From positions 186,001 to 250,000 of the forward strand of contig NZ_VCEI01000030.1 in NCBI RefSeq assembly GCF_005860765.1: a DNA stretch of 64,000 bases. Direction: 5' to 3'. Origin of the DNA: Dyadobacter sediminis. Lineage in GTDB: Bacteria; Bacteroidota; Bacteroidia; Cytophagales; Spirosomataceae. The position numbers were made by a program, and so were the translations under genes. This document shows positions 16,935 through 25,960 of this stretch, piece by piece. The stretch's first letter is position 1; each line of letters starts with the position of its first letter. Below the pieces are notes generated by a model, which had not been told where the DNA came from, searched no databases, and saw only the letters and a list, made by a program, of their open reading frames with translations.

Positions 16935-19337
16935 ATGAAAATCTTGTCGTTAATACTGGCTTTTACAGCTTTCCTGCTCTCACCGTGTCTTGCGCAGGAT
17001 GAGGCCTCCGATGAATATGTAATCGGCGGACAGCTTGAAGACGGAAACAAACAGCCTGTTCTTTTTGCCAACGTAGCGCTTTATACATCCAAAGATTCGG
17101 TTCTTTCCGGCGGTCTTGCATCGGATGAAAACGGCAAATTTGCAATTCCGGCAAAACCTGGAAATTATTTCCTCAAAATCACTTACTTGACACTGGATGA
17201 GAAGATTGTTCCCGATGTTAACGTTGCTGGCCAGAACATTGACCTCGGAATCATTTCTCTGAAATCCAATGCAAAAGTATTGCAAGAACTGGTGGTAAAA
17301 GGCGAAAAAAGCCAGATGGACCTGCAACTTGACAAGCGGGTTTTCAATGTAGGAAAGGATTTGAGCAATATCGGCAGCAATGCTTCGGACATTCTTAATA
17401 ACATGCCTTCGGTTACAGTGGATGTGGAAGGCAACGTGGCACTGCGCGGAAGCCAGAATGTACGGATTCTGATTGATGGAAAACAATCCGGAATGATCGG
17501 CATGAACCCGGCCGATGCCCTGCGCCAGATACCCGGCGACCTGATCGAAAGCATTGAAATCATCACCAATCCTTCGTCCCGATATGATGCAGAAGGTGAA
17601 GTCGGCATTCTCAATATCATTATGAAGAAAAACATCCGATATGGCCTTAACGGCTCATTTACAGCTACGGGCGGCTATCCCTACAACTTCGGCGGCTCTT
17701 TCAATATCAATTACAGAAAAAGAAAAGTAAACCTGATTGCCAGTTACGGAAACATGTACCGCGAAGGGCCGGGAAGAGGCAATTCGCGTCAGGAATACAA
17801 CAGTGCAGATACAAGCTTTGTGTACGAGCAGACCAGCAAACGAAACCGAAGCAGTATTTCGAACAATTTTACGGTCGGAATGGATTATTTCATCAATAAT
17901 TTCAATACACTTACCGGAAGCGTATCTTACAGAAAATCAAGCAATACCAATCATTCATTACTGGAATACAGGGATTTTGACTTTAACAACAATCTTACCA
18001 GAACCGTAACACGGACGGAAAGGGAAACCGAGCCAAGGAATAATTTTGAAGCCGCGCTTAATTACAGCAAAACCTTTGCAAGGAAAGATCAGAATCTGAC
18101 CATCGTTGCAAAATACATTCTGAGCGATGAAACGGAAGCTTCCCGATTCAATGAAAGTACAGCCGGAGAAACGGCAAGCATTTACCAGCGTTCTTTCAAC
18201 ACAGAAGATGAGAAAAACATGCTTTTTCAGCTGGATTACATTCATCCTTTCGGCAAGAGCGGGAAATTTGAAACCGGCCTGAAAAGCTCTATACGCTTGC
18301 TGGACAATGATTTTTCAGTACACCAGCAGAACGAAAACATGAACTGGATCATCCTTCCTGACTTTGATAACCGGCTGGGATATAATGAAAAGATCCATGC
18401 AGCTTACCTGATGGCCAGCAACCAGTTCGGCAAATTTTTTATTCAGGGAGGTTTACGCGTCGAGTATTCCGATATCCTGACGGAATTGAAAAAAACCGGC
18501 CTGACAAGCCACAGAAAGTATTTTAATCTGTTTCCAAGCCTTCATCTTTCGTACAAACTGGAAGATTCCCAAACTTTGCAGCTCAGTTACAGTTCCAGAC
18601 TCAGCCGGCCGGGATTCCGGGATCTTCTTCCGTTTTCCAATTTCAGCGATTCACGCGTTTTCAGGGCTGGAAATCCCTTGCTGAATCCTGAATATACACA
18701 TTCCTTTGAAGCCGGACATTTGCTGAACATGGAAAAAGGAACCTTGTTATCAAGTGTTTATTATCGGCACAGACTAGGCGTTGTAGAACATATCACTACG
18801 GTGGATTCTACTGGATTTACGAGAATCACACCCGTTAATTTGTCAACAGGCGATTCCTACGGTTTTGAATTTAACCTTACTTACGATCCTTTCAACTGGT
18901 GGAAATGGACGGCCAATGCCAATATTTTCAGAGTAGTCAATGAAGGCATTTACAATGACAAGATCCTGAAAAGCGACACATATACCTGGACAAGCCGGGT
19001 TTCATCAAGAGTAACTTTATTCAAAAATGTTGATTTTCAGTCTTCACTGAATTACCGGGCACCAAGAAAAACCACACAGGGAAAAGATCTGGCGCAATAT
19101 TCCATTGACCTCGGTCTGGCACGGGATGTGCTGAAAGGAAAGGCCACCGTCACAGCAAGTGTACGCGACTTGCTCAACAGCAGAAAGCAACGCAGCATCA
19201 TTGAAAATGCCGGCTATTATTCAAGATCCGAATCGCTGTGGCGCACGCGGCAGTTTCTGGTTACATTTTCTTACCGGCTTAACCGCGCCAAGGAAAAAGA
19301 AAGAAACAATGGCTCGGATGAAGGCGAAGAGGGCTAA
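16935..19337 (+). CDS. TonB-dependent-receptor-like outer-membrane beta-barrel protein
   Basis: I take the ATG at 16935, giving 800 residues with signal peptide MKILSLILAFTAFLLSPCLAQ; the longer frame from 16893 adds a tail without signal character. Residues about 28-105 are a carboxypeptidase-regulatory-like beta sandwich (VIGGQLEDGNKQPVLFANVAL). Residues 110-230 are a plug domain (SDILNNMPSVTVDVEGNVALRG, ILIDGKQSG, IESIEIITNPSSRYDAEGE). The rest is a barrel of the outer-membrane beta-barrel type 3 family (SYSSRLSRPGFRDLLPF, FRAGNPLLNPEY). It ends in a charged, Glu-rich tail after the last barrel strand FLVTFSYRLN. Proteins of this class import or bind unknown ligands, and many are orphans without a SusD, as here. 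Confidence 0.9.
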   Translation: MKILSLILAFTAFLLSPCLAQDEASDEYVIGGQLEDGNKQPVLFANVALYTSKDSVLSGGLASDENGKFAIPAKPGNYFLKITYLTLDEKIVPDVNVAGQNIDLGIISLKSNAKVLQELVVKGEKSQMDLQLDKRVFNVGKDLSNIGSNASDILNNMPSVTVDVEGNVALRGSQNVRILIDGKQSGMIGMNPADALRQIPGDLIESIEIITNPSSRYDAEGEVGILNIIMKKNIRYGLNGSFTATGGYPYNFGGSFNINYRKRKVNLIASYGNMYREGPGRGNSRQEYNSADTSFVYEQTSKRNRSSISNNFTVGMDYFINNFNTLTGSVSYRKSSNTNHSLLEYRDFDFNNNLTRTVTRTERETEPRNNFEAALNYSKTFARKDQNLTIVAKYILSDETEASRFNESTAGETASIYQRSFNTEDEKNMLFQLDYIHPFGKSGKFETGLKSSIRLLDNDFSVHQQNENMNWIILPDFDNRLGYNEKIHAAYLMASNQFGKFFIQGGLRVEYSDILTELKKTGLTSHRKYFNLFPSLHLSYKLEDSQTLQLSYSSRLSRPGFRDLLPFSNFSDSRVFRAGNPLLNPEYTHSFEAGHLLNMEKGTLLSSVYYRHRLGVVEHITTVDSTGFTRITPVNLSTGDSYGFEFNLTYDPFNWWKWTANANIFRVVNEGIYNDKILKSDTYTWTSRVSSRVTLFKNVDFQSSLNYRAPRKTTQGKDLAQYSIDLGLARDVLKGKATVTASVRDLLNSRKQRSIIENAGYYSRSESLWRTRQFLVTFSYRLNRAKEKERNNGSDEGEEG

Positions 19338-20167
19338 AACAGCGAATTTGCTCTACAAACTAGGTTTACGGGAATATAAAACTTTATTTCCTTCTACAAC
19401 GAAATTTGACAACAAACTACATCGAAAAACGTCCAGATTCTAGAATTTTTTTAAATTATTTAAAAAAATTTTTGTCTTTCTATACTTGCATATATAATAC
19501 ATGAACTCGATAGACTAACCATAGATAAACAATCTTTTGTTTACGAAGTCAACATGCTTATTTACAAGCTTTTACAAATCAGATGTTACCAAAGATGCCA
19601 AAAGATAAACTTGTATTATATGAACAAAAAATTGCATTTTCAGTTCTGAAAACTTGCTTCATTTTCGGAGTTTTCTGAAATTTTATTTGTCATGGCAACC
19701 TATTTATTAAAAATTTTTAATAGGTTTGTACCATAAGTCTACTCCTCTATATAGATAACCTGTTGGATTATCTAACTATCAGCATCGGTTAAACCAGTTA
19801 TGGTGATGCACCTGAAAAAATAAAAAGTTTGAATTATCTGTCATCAACAAAGTACATTAAATAATTTTTCACAGTAAGTTTCCGGATTTGCTGTCAGGCT
19901 GTTACCGCGTTTTTTAACACGGCGATGACCTGAATGAGAATACTGTGACAGCTACGAGAACGTCGTTTTCTGTTTGCAGTGACCCCTTACAATGTTAAAA
20001 AATTTAGTAGTTTTTTTATATCGGGACACAAAGTAACCTTGACTGGAAACTTTTGTGTAACAGAAACTTTGTGCCTATTCAAAAGCTATACAAGTCGATT
20101 AAAAATTTATTCCATATCAACGTACCCCAGTATAGTTGTTTATCAAATAAAATAATGTTCCACAATT
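19338..20167. other. Long structured AT-rich leader upstream of the spike/lyase gene
   Basis: This 830-bp region has no protein gene but several stem-loops: AACCTATT/AATAGGTT at 19697-19726; TAGATAACC/GGATTATCTA at 19752-19774 (listed separately); and GCTGTCA/TGACAGC at 19890-19952, enclosing a CCGCGTT/AACACGG hairpin. ACACAAAGT (20026-20034) faces two near-copies of its complement, ACTTTTGTGT at about 20049 and ACTTTGTG at 20066-20073, so alternative pairings are possible. A TAGGTTTG word at 19721-19728 resembles a Bacteroidetes -7 element but lacks a well-spaced -33 partner. A long 5' untranslated region with regulatory structure is likely; that is inference. Confidence 0.45.
19752..19774 (+). 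promoter_or_regulatory. Leader hairpin (copy 1) upstream of the spike/lyase gene
   Basis: TAGATAACC (19752-19760) and GGATTATCTA (19765-19774) form a stem with one bulged base and a TGTT loop. The word CTGTTGGATTAT spanning the loop recurs as CTGTTTGGATTAT inside a hairpin upstream of the second spike/lyase gene. The shared position (several hundred bp before homologous genes) and shared loop suggest a conserved leader element. Confidence 0.4.
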
Positions 20168-22405
20168 ATGGCAGAAATATTATCCCCACTAAAAGAATTT
20201 GATTTCAGACAAGGTGCAACACTAAACAGTGCCCTGACTTTTTCAAGAAAGGGTGAAGCATCCTTCTACGGAGCCGATGGTTACCTTCATTTTGATCAGC
20301 AAGGCAGTAACATGCTGACCCACAGCGAAGATTTTACAACAAGTGACTGGATGCGTGTAGGTGCCACAGCAGCCATCCCAGGCACTATCACAACCATTGA
20401 CGGCTCTAAAACCGCAAACAGAATCAGAGAAAAGAGTGGTTCCGGAGAACACCGCATCTCTCGTTCCTTAACTGTGGCAAAAGGCGTGCCACTTACGATA
20501 AGCATCTATGTAAAAGCAGGCACATGTGATAAAGTTCAGTTCAGTTTCCTGAACGGGTCTGCTTTCAAAGGCGGCAATCCGGGTGTGAAATTCAATCTGT
20601 CGTCCGGTAAATTTTATTCTACAAGTTCAAATGTACTTAGTTATCAGGCAAGTAATAGCGGTGACGGCTGGTGGAGACTGAAGATAACCGGCTTACCGGA
20701 TCTCGGAACATCATCCGGATTGCATATTTATATGCTAAATGATAATTATTCTATCAATTACAGTGGGAATGAAGACAAATACCTGCTTGCCTGGGGAGCG
20801 CAATTTGAACAAGGTTCGAATGCGACTACATATATACCTAATACGGTAGTTACCAATCTTGGTCTGCGATATAATTATAACCTGGACGGCACACCTACTT
20901 TGATCGGTGCGCTTATTGAAGCAGCAGCAACAAATCTGATCCGGTATTCACAATTGCTTGATCATTCTTCATGGCGAAAGCAGTATTCGGTGATTACCAC
21001 TTCCGGTACCCGCTCTCCGGACGGAACCTTAAACGCGTTTAAGCTAAAAGAGGACAGAAATAGTTCGTCACATTATATAGCACCCGCCAACTCAGTCTCT
21101 ACATCTTCAGGAAGCATATATACTTTCAGTGCGTTCATGAAAGCCTCCGAACGCAAATGGGCATATTTCAACATCGACGGTTCCACAGCTCACTTTGACC
21201 TTGCCAATGGAAAAGCGGGAACTTTCAATCCCAGTTACCTTGGTGTTTTTGTAGAAAGTGCAGGAAATGGCTGGTACCGCTGCTCTGCTACATTCAAAGC
21301 CAGCAGTTCTACTTCTGCCAAAATTGGTCCTGAGCCTTCCAATTCAACCCCATCTTACCGCGGCGATGGTAACAGCGGAATCCTAGTCTGGGGAATTCAG
21401 CTCGAGAAAGGTGAAAAGATGACCAGCTACATCCGTACCAAGGAAAGTCCGGCCACTAGATCAGCGGATGAGGTTGTTTTGCCTAAACCGGCCAGTGCAG
21501 ATACCAATGACATTTTTGTACAGCGTAAAGACGGCGGAACATGGCTTGTCAACCAATCTGACAATTTTGAAATATCGGCTTCCGAAAATGCGGTACAGAT
21601 GGTTAATTTTTACAAGCCGAACCAGCCTCTGGAACTGAAAGACCAAACGGCCCAGCAGCTTTTTCCAGCGGAATACACCAGTGTCGGCGAGACCAACACG
21701 CGGGTTATGATTCTGGGAACCGAATTCAATTCCCAGACACCTAACAAATCATGGTCTCTGCAGCAGGCTTTAAACAAAACTTCACCGATATTCCGCGTAC
21801 AGGTTAACTCAGGCGACAGATGGGCCGGAGATGCAAACAGCACAAAACCAAAAGAGCGCTCGGAATTCTATCAAAAGAATGCAAACCTTCCGCACAATCA
21901 GGACATCTGGGTTTCTTACTCCATTCGCATTCTACCCGGCAAAGCGCTTGATTATGATTCAGGAGAGGTTTGTTTCATCGGACAATTCCATGCCAGCGAG
22001 GACGACAGGGATGTGAGTTCCAGCCCTGTGCTCGGACTCCGGTTGAAAGACTTAGATACAATGACTATTTATACTTGCGCAACTACAGACAATCCGCACA
22101 GAGAAAACCCGAAAGCTGTACTACGGGGCACTACGCAGCTTCCGAGAGGGGAATGGCACAGAATAGTCATGCGGGTAAGGTTCTCACCGACAAAAGGCCA
22201 GCTTCAGTTCTGGCAAAACGGGAAGGAACTGATTAACCTTTCAGGTATCGGAATCGGCTATCCGGACGAAATAGGTCCTTACTGGAAATTCGGTATTTAC
22301 CGCAATGCGCATCCGGCAAGTCTTGCCATTGAATTTGCCAATATGGAAATTACTAAATCATCATCTCTTTATTCCAGGGTTTCTAAACCTTTACCAATCG
22401 CCTAA
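20168..22405 (+). CDS. Leaderless two-module spike/CBM-like protein with heparin-lyase-like domain, copy 1
   Basis: The protein has 745 residues. Modules at about 10-220 and 240-440 each look like the phage head-spike-fibre or carbohydrate-binding repeat: MLTHSEDFTTSDWMRVGATA, ISIYVKAGT and GDGWWRLKITG; then IEAAATNLIRYSQLLDHSSW, GNGWYRCSATF and TSYIRTKESPATRSADEVV. Residues about 500-735 match the heparin lyase I-like jelly roll, with its three active-site motifs: KERSEF near 564, GQFHAS near 605 and YWKFGIYRN near 704. It would thus bind and cleave an acidic polysaccharide by beta-elimination. There is no signal peptide, and an in-frame TAA lies five codons upstream, so the start is firm. 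It is followed after 11 bp by a T9SS-tailed gene. Confidence 0.8.
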   Translation: MAEILSPLKEFDFRQGATLNSALTFSRKGEASFYGADGYLHFDQQGSNMLTHSEDFTTSDWMRVGATAAIPGTITTIDGSKTANRIREKSGSGEHRISRSLTVAKGVPLTISIYVKAGTCDKVQFSFLNGSAFKGGNPGVKFNLSSGKFYSTSSNVLSYQASNSGDGWWRLKITGLPDLGTSSGLHIYMLNDNYSINYSGNEDKYLLAWGAQFEQGSNATTYIPNTVVTNLGLRYNYNLDGTPTLIGALIEAAATNLIRYSQLLDHSSWRKQYSVITTSGTRSPDGTLNAFKLKEDRNSSSHYIAPANSVSTSSGSIYTFSAFMKASERKWAYFNIDGSTAHFDLANGKAGTFNPSYLGVFVESAGNGWYRCSATFKASSSTSAKIGPEPSNSTPSYRGDGNSGILVWGIQLEKGEKMTSYIRTKESPATRSADEVVLPKPASADTNDIFVQRKDGGTWLVNQSDNFEISASENAVQMVNFYKPNQPLELKDQTAQQLFPAEYTSVGETNTRVMILGTEFNSQTPNKSWSLQQALNKTSPIFRVQVNSGDRWAGDANSTKPKERSEFYQKNANLPHNQDIWVSYSIRILPGKALDYDSGEVCFIGQFHASEDDRDVSSSPVLGLRLKDLDTMTIYTCATTDNPHRENPKAVLRGTTQLPRGEWHRIVMRVRFSPTKGQLQFWQNGKELINLSGIGIGYPDEIGPYWKFGIYRNAHPASLAIEFANMEITKSSSLYSRVSKPLPIA

Positions 22406-22416
22406 GTAAATCAAAA

Positions 22417-23037
22417 ATGACATTGGAACGCAGAAAATTTATTCAGATGACAGCCATGGGATTGGCTACTGTCATGTCGGGAATCTCTTTGCCAACGCTT
22501 GCAAAGCAGAAACAGATTCAGCCGCTTGGTCCGGGCACAAGGCCTCTGAGCATAACCATGCCTACTCCAGATGGAAAGTATCAATTTCTGGTAGATGGGA
22601 AAAAGCAGGTGATCAGTATTACCGGCGAAAAAGGAAATTTACAGATTCCGGATCATTCATGCATTATTGAGTATACAGGTGAAGATGGAACCACAGAATT
22701 GTCGGTTTACATTGATCATGAAACAACCGGCTCCTATTTACATCCGGGAATGCCAACCAAAGATGTGGAAGCGGAACTGGAATGGGATGCAGTACTTCTT
22801 GGAAATCCGATACGTGGCGGAAAGGTCGTTGCAAGTATTACAGGACCGGCAAACACCACTCCTGAAGTAGAGATTTTTGACATCCGCGGAAATACGCTCA
22901 TTAAAGAAAAAGTAACCAAATCGAACACTACGGATCAGTTTACATTTGATGTACAGCCGTATGCAAAAGGAATGTTACTCGTTAAAGTAAGCTGCGAGGA
23001 ATTTACAAAAACGTTGAAGGTGATGCACGGCAACTAA
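22417..23037 (+). CDS. Secreted partner protein with Tat-like signal and T9SS-like C terminus
   Basis: The product has 206 residues and starts 11 bp after the spike/lyase stop, so the two are very likely one operon. The N terminus MTLERRKFIQMTAMGLATVM contains a twin-arginine pattern (Arg5-Arg6, then FIQM) followed by a moderately hydrophobic stretch, consistent with Tat export. The middle (about 40-120) is an unassigned beta-rich domain. Residues about 128-206 resemble a T9SS type A sorting domain: GNPIRGGKVVASITG, VEIFDIRGNTLI, KGMLLVKVSCEEFTKTLKV. The usual PNP reads GNP here. The idea that it displays or escorts the leaderless lyase-like protein is inference. The second lyase copy has no such partner. 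A terminator follows. Confidence 0.75.
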   Translation: MTLERRKFIQMTAMGLATVMSGISLPTLAKQKQIQPLGPGTRPLSITMPTPDGKYQFLVDGKKQVISITGEKGNLQIPDHSCIIEYTGEDGTTELSVYIDHETTGSYLHPGMPTKDVEAELEWDAVLLGNPIRGGKVVASITGPANTTPEVEIFDIRGNTLIKEKVTKSNTTDQFTFDVQPYAKGMLLVKVSCEEFTKTLKVMHGN

Positions 23038-23064
23038 GCATAGAGGCATCTTACGCATAGATGG

Positions 23065-23094
23065 AGAGAACCTGAATGTATTTTCAGGTTCTCT
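23065..23094 (+). terminator. Terminator of the spike/lyase operon copy 1
   Basis: AGAGAACCTGAA (23065-23076) pairs with TTCAGGTTCTCT (23083-23094), followed by TTTGTTTTTG. It lies 28 bp after the stop of the T9SS-tailed partner gene. Confidence 0.8.
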
Positions 23095-23205
23095 TTTGTT
23101 TTTGATACCTGTATATGATAGTAACGTTGAAGAAATCTTTCCGAAGATGTCCGGAAAGGAAGATGCAAAATCAATGCGAACCAGTACAGTGCAATTGCAG
23201 GTCGA

Positions 23206-23424
23206 TTGAATATACTTGCAAACCGAATTGCCTTTTCCGGATACTTTTACACGGCAGATGCCTGCTGCCGGATTTTTAATGTCCGTTGTATTCGAAGACT
23301 TTAACCTGGATTGATAAACCTGCTTTTCATCTGCATTATAAATCTGGACAGCAGAGACATTTTCCCGATCTGCTGATTCAGTATCCATCCAATCAGATAC
23401 GGGATCCGGATAAATATTTACTTC
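23206..23424 (-). pseudogene. Remnant of a T9SS C-terminal sorting domain
   Basis: On the minus strand about 73 codons read as a recognisable type A sorting domain: VNIYPDPVSDWMDTES, ENVSAVQIYNADEKQVYQS and KNPAAGICRVKVSGKGNS. Key positions are altered (PNPVSDxL has become PDPVSDWM, GxYxVKV has become GICRVKV). The surrounding frame (22975-23703) has no signal peptide or domain before it and runs on past the normal C-terminal end, finally overlapping the partner gene on the other strand. It looks like the decayed 3' end of a former secreted-protein gene whose body is lost. Confidence 0.55.
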
Positions 23425-23764
23425 CGATGATGTAAGTAAAACAAGTCGCAAAATGGGAGTATCATTCCTCAACTTCAAACAGAAGAGCCAGCAACCTGAA
23501 CAGTCTGCAGTATTCCGGTATTCAGTACAATACACGGCATAAAGCTTCTGAATTACGGTTCTGCCGGAAAGAACATAAAAGGCTTCCAAATGCTTTATAC
23601 TGCTGAAAAAAGCGATGATATTATCCAATAATTCCTGCAGATTCAGGCACTTGCAAATGATTTCTGAAAAGAAGCAGCCGATACGATAAACCCCGGCTGG
23701 CATAAAAATTTTATAAGCACTCCGTATTACAATTAATCATTCCACAACCTAAAATACCAAGATC

Positions 23765-24676
23765 ATGTCAAGTACCGTAGTAGGAATATTCGAATATACA
23801 AGTGAGGCGCAGGAAGCGCAGAAGTATTTGCTTGCAAATGGATTTACAAGCGATAATGTTGATATAAAAACATCTTCAACAACAACAGGAACAGATTATA
23901 CAGTGGATACGCACAGAAAAGATGAGTCATCGGATGGAATCGGAAACTTTTTCAGAAACCTTTTCGGCGATGATGACGACGATCTGGACCGGTATACCGA
24001 AGCGGGCCGCAGAGGGACAATCCTGACGGTACATGCAAGAACAGCCGATGAAGCTGAAAAGGCTGCGAGAATTCTGGATAATTACGGAGCCGTTGATGTG
24101 GACGAGGATACTTCAAGATCATCTTATGATGACGCTACACTGGCAACGGGTTCCACACTGACAACCGATACAGCTTACATCGATCCGACGTTAGCCGGCG
24201 TAACAGGCAGCACTCCACTTTCAACCGATCTGACCGATTCTACGTATTCAACAGAAACAAATGTTGGCGATAATATAACCGGTACCGGTGCCATACCTGT
24301 TATCAAAGAAGAACTGCATGTTGGAAAACGTGAAGTACAAACCGGCGGAGTAAGATTGAAAAGCCGTATCATACACCGCCCTGTTGAAGAAAGCATCCGG
24401 TTAAGAGAAGAATTTGTATCTGTAGAAAGAACATCTGTTGACCGTCTTGCCACAGAAGCAGATTTTACTGCTTTCAAAGAAGGTACCATCGAAGTTGTTG
24501 AGCATGCAGAAGTGCCGGTTGTATCCAAAGAAGCACGCGTGGTTGAAGAAGTTAGCCTTGTGAAAGATGTGGACGAAAGAGAAGAAGTAATCAGCGATAC
24601 CGTACGCAGTACACAAGTTGAAGTTGAAGATCTTACAGACGAAGAAAGACTGAGAAAATCAGGACTGGATCTGTAA
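23765..24676 (+). CDS. DUF2382 (YsnF/AvaK) stress-response protein
   Basis: The protein has 303 residues. The N terminus MSSTVVGIFEYTSEAQEAQKYL resembles the general-stress YflT-like domain. It is followed by an acidic stretch (FGDDDDDLDRY) and a Ser/Thr-rich linker. The C-terminal 120 residues are the DUF2382 domain, with IPVIKEELHVGKREVQTGGVR, SRIIHRPVEESIRLREEFV and VVSKEARVVEEVSLVKDVDE. DUF2382 proteins are linked to desiccation, salt and general stress in many bacteria, without a known biochemical role. In other bacteria this domain is often fused to a PRC-barrel. Here a PRC-barrel protein is encoded about 0.75 kb downstream, with an OmpA-like gene between them. Confidence 0.88.
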   Translation: MSSTVVGIFEYTSEAQEAQKYLLANGFTSDNVDIKTSSTTTGTDYTVDTHRKDESSDGIGNFFRNLFGDDDDDLDRYTEAGRRGTILTVHARTADEAEKAARILDNYGAVDVDEDTSRSSYDDATLATGSTLTTDTAYIDPTLAGVTGSTPLSTDLTDSTYSTETNVGDNITGTGAIPVIKEELHVGKREVQTGGVRLKSRIIHRPVEESIRLREEFVSVERTSVDRLATEADFTAFKEGTIEVVEHAEVPVVSKEARVVEEVSLVKDVDEREEVISDTVRSTQVEVEDLTDEERLRKSGLDL

Positions 24677-24701
24677 TTCAATTTCATTTTGGAAGTCAGT
24701 A

Positions 24702-24729
24702 AAAGGCTTCAGCAGAAGCTGAAGCCTTT
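24702..24729 (+). terminator. Terminator after the DUF2382 gene
   Basis: AAAGGCTTCAGC (24702-24713) and GCTGAAGCCTTT (24718-24729) form a perfect 12-bp stem with an AGAA loop, followed by ATTTTTAA. It separates DUF2382 from the OmpA-like gene, so the stress cluster is probably not one simple operon. Confidence 0.85.
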
Positions 24730-24762
24730 ATTTTTAATTCATAATAACAGTTTGAAACAATT

Positions 24763-25383
24763 ATGGCAGAACTCGACGTACAACCCAAAAAGAAATCGCC
24801 ATGGTGGATATGGCTTATTCTGGCACTTGTTATTCTTGCACTTGTTTTCCTTTTCAGAAGTTGCGGCAAAGACGAAGTAGCCGATACCGAAGTAGTCACT
24901 GAAGACAGTACTTTAAAGATTGAAGCAGTAACCGTTCCAAACTGGGACAATATAGATTTCAACTCTCCGAATGCATCGTATGAAGAAATTACAGACACCA
25001 GCATTACGGTAAGAGGAAACGATAATTATACGATTTACGGTTTGGGTGAAAATGTATTGTTTGCAACAGACGAGTCCAATATTCAGTCCGGTGCTGAAAA
25101 GCAGCTTCAGCAAATAGCCGCTTCTCTCAAAAAACGATTTACCGGAGGCGCAGTAGCGGTTTACGGAAATACGGATTCGACAGGATCAGCAGGCCATAAT
25201 GCCGAACTTGGCAAACAACGGGCGGAGTCGGTAAAAGACTGGCTGGTAAAAAATGCCGGTGTTTCCAATGACAAGATTTCGGTTGAATCAAAAGGGCAGA
25301 ATGACCCGGTTGCGACCAATTCTACTGCAGAAGGAAGACAAATGAACCGCAGGGTTGAAATTGTGGTGATGAAACAAAAATAA
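24763..25383 (+). CDS. OmpA-family protein with one N-terminal membrane anchor
   Basis: The protein has 206 residues. A short cytoplasmic N terminus (MAELDVQPKKKS) is followed by one transmembrane helix, PWWIWLILALVILALVFLF (about 9-28), and a linker. The OmpA C-terminal domain (about 85-205) contains the peptidoglycan-binding pattern VAVYGNTDSTGSAGHN, GKQRAESVKDWLV and MNRRVEIVV. It therefore tethers the inner membrane to peptidoglycan. A Cys at about residue 30 follows the helix, but the lysines and a Trp-rich start make a membrane helix more likely than a lipobox. It lies between stress-type genes. Confidence 0.9.
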   Translation: MAELDVQPKKKSPWWIWLILALVILALVFLFRSCGKDEVADTEVVTEDSTLKIEAVTVPNWDNIDFNSPNASYEEITDTSITVRGNDNYTIYGLGENVLFATDESNIQSGAEKQLQQIAASLKKRFTGGAVAVYGNTDSTGSAGHNAELGKQRAESVKDWLVKNAGVSNDKISVESKGQNDPVATNSTAEGRQMNRRVEIVVMKQK

Positions 25384-25433
25384 AACCGCATTTCGGCTTA
25401 CGAAAAACGGTTAAAACCTTAAATAAAACGACA

Positions 25434-25937
25434 ATGGCCATCCATGAAAATTCAGCAGAAAACAGCAGCCTGGAAGAACTGGGCGGAAGTGATTTCGAGA
25501 TAGCAGACGGACAGCCTGACATTAAAGGCTGGAAAGTCAAAGATGTATCGGGAAGTAAAATCGGTGACGTGGAGGAACTGATCTTTGATAAAGTATCACG
25601 CAAAGTATTATATATTGTTGTAGATCTGGATGCAAGTGATTTGAATCCATCTTCAAAAAATGTCCTTTTACCAATCGGGCTGGCAACACTGCATGAAAGT
25701 GATGACGAAGTAATTATCGCGGAGCTGGCTTCCAAACAGGTTTACAGACTGCCGGAATACGAAAAAGGCAATATAACACCGGCAACAGAATCTGCAATCC
25801 GGAATACTTTTTCAGGACTGGCAGCAGCGGTGGCAGCAGGTGCCACGTCTTACGAAAGCCATCCGGAAGGATTTTACGAGCATGAACATTTTAACCAGAA
25901 ACGCTTTTACGGCAATCGCTGGAATAAAGGTATGTAA
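25434..25937 (+). CDS. PRC-barrel domain protein
   Basis: The protein has 167 residues. The PRC-barrel occupies about residues 28-110 (IKGWKVKDVSGSKIGDVEELIF, VLYIVVDLD, VLLPIGLATLHESDDEVII). The tail is rich in His, Glu and Phe (SHPEGFYEHEHFNQK). PRC-barrels act as adaptors in photosynthetic reaction centres, RimM and stress proteins. Because PRC and DUF2382 are fused in many genomes, this protein probably works with the DUF2382 protein encoded at 23765; that is an inference from known fusions. It lies 50 bp after the OmpA-like gene on the same strand. Confidence 0.87.
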   Translation: MAIHENSAENSSLEELGGSDFEIADGQPDIKGWKVKDVSGSKIGDVEELIFDKVSRKVLYIVVDLDASDLNPSSKNVLLPIGLATLHESDDEVIIAELASKQVYRLPEYEKGNITPATESAIRNTFSGLAAAVAAGATSYESHPEGFYEHEHFNQKRFYGNRWNKGM

Positions 25938-25960
25938 GTCATAGTAAATATAAAGCAGCA

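Larger units (their letters stand above)
23038..23764. other. Intergenic region containing a decayed T9SS tail
   Basis: After the terminator at 23065-23094, most of the stretch up to about 23700 is open on the minus strand (22975-23703). However, only the 23206-23424 segment looks like protein, and it is listed as a remnant. The last 60 bp before the DUF2382 gene should hold its promoter; no clear consensus was found. Confidence 0.5.

Noticed and set aside
20168..22405. Prophage or tailocin origin of this locus as a whole
   Set aside because: Only the spike-like modules suggest a phage; no tail, sheath, lysis, integrase or capsid genes and no attachment repeats are visible around either copy.
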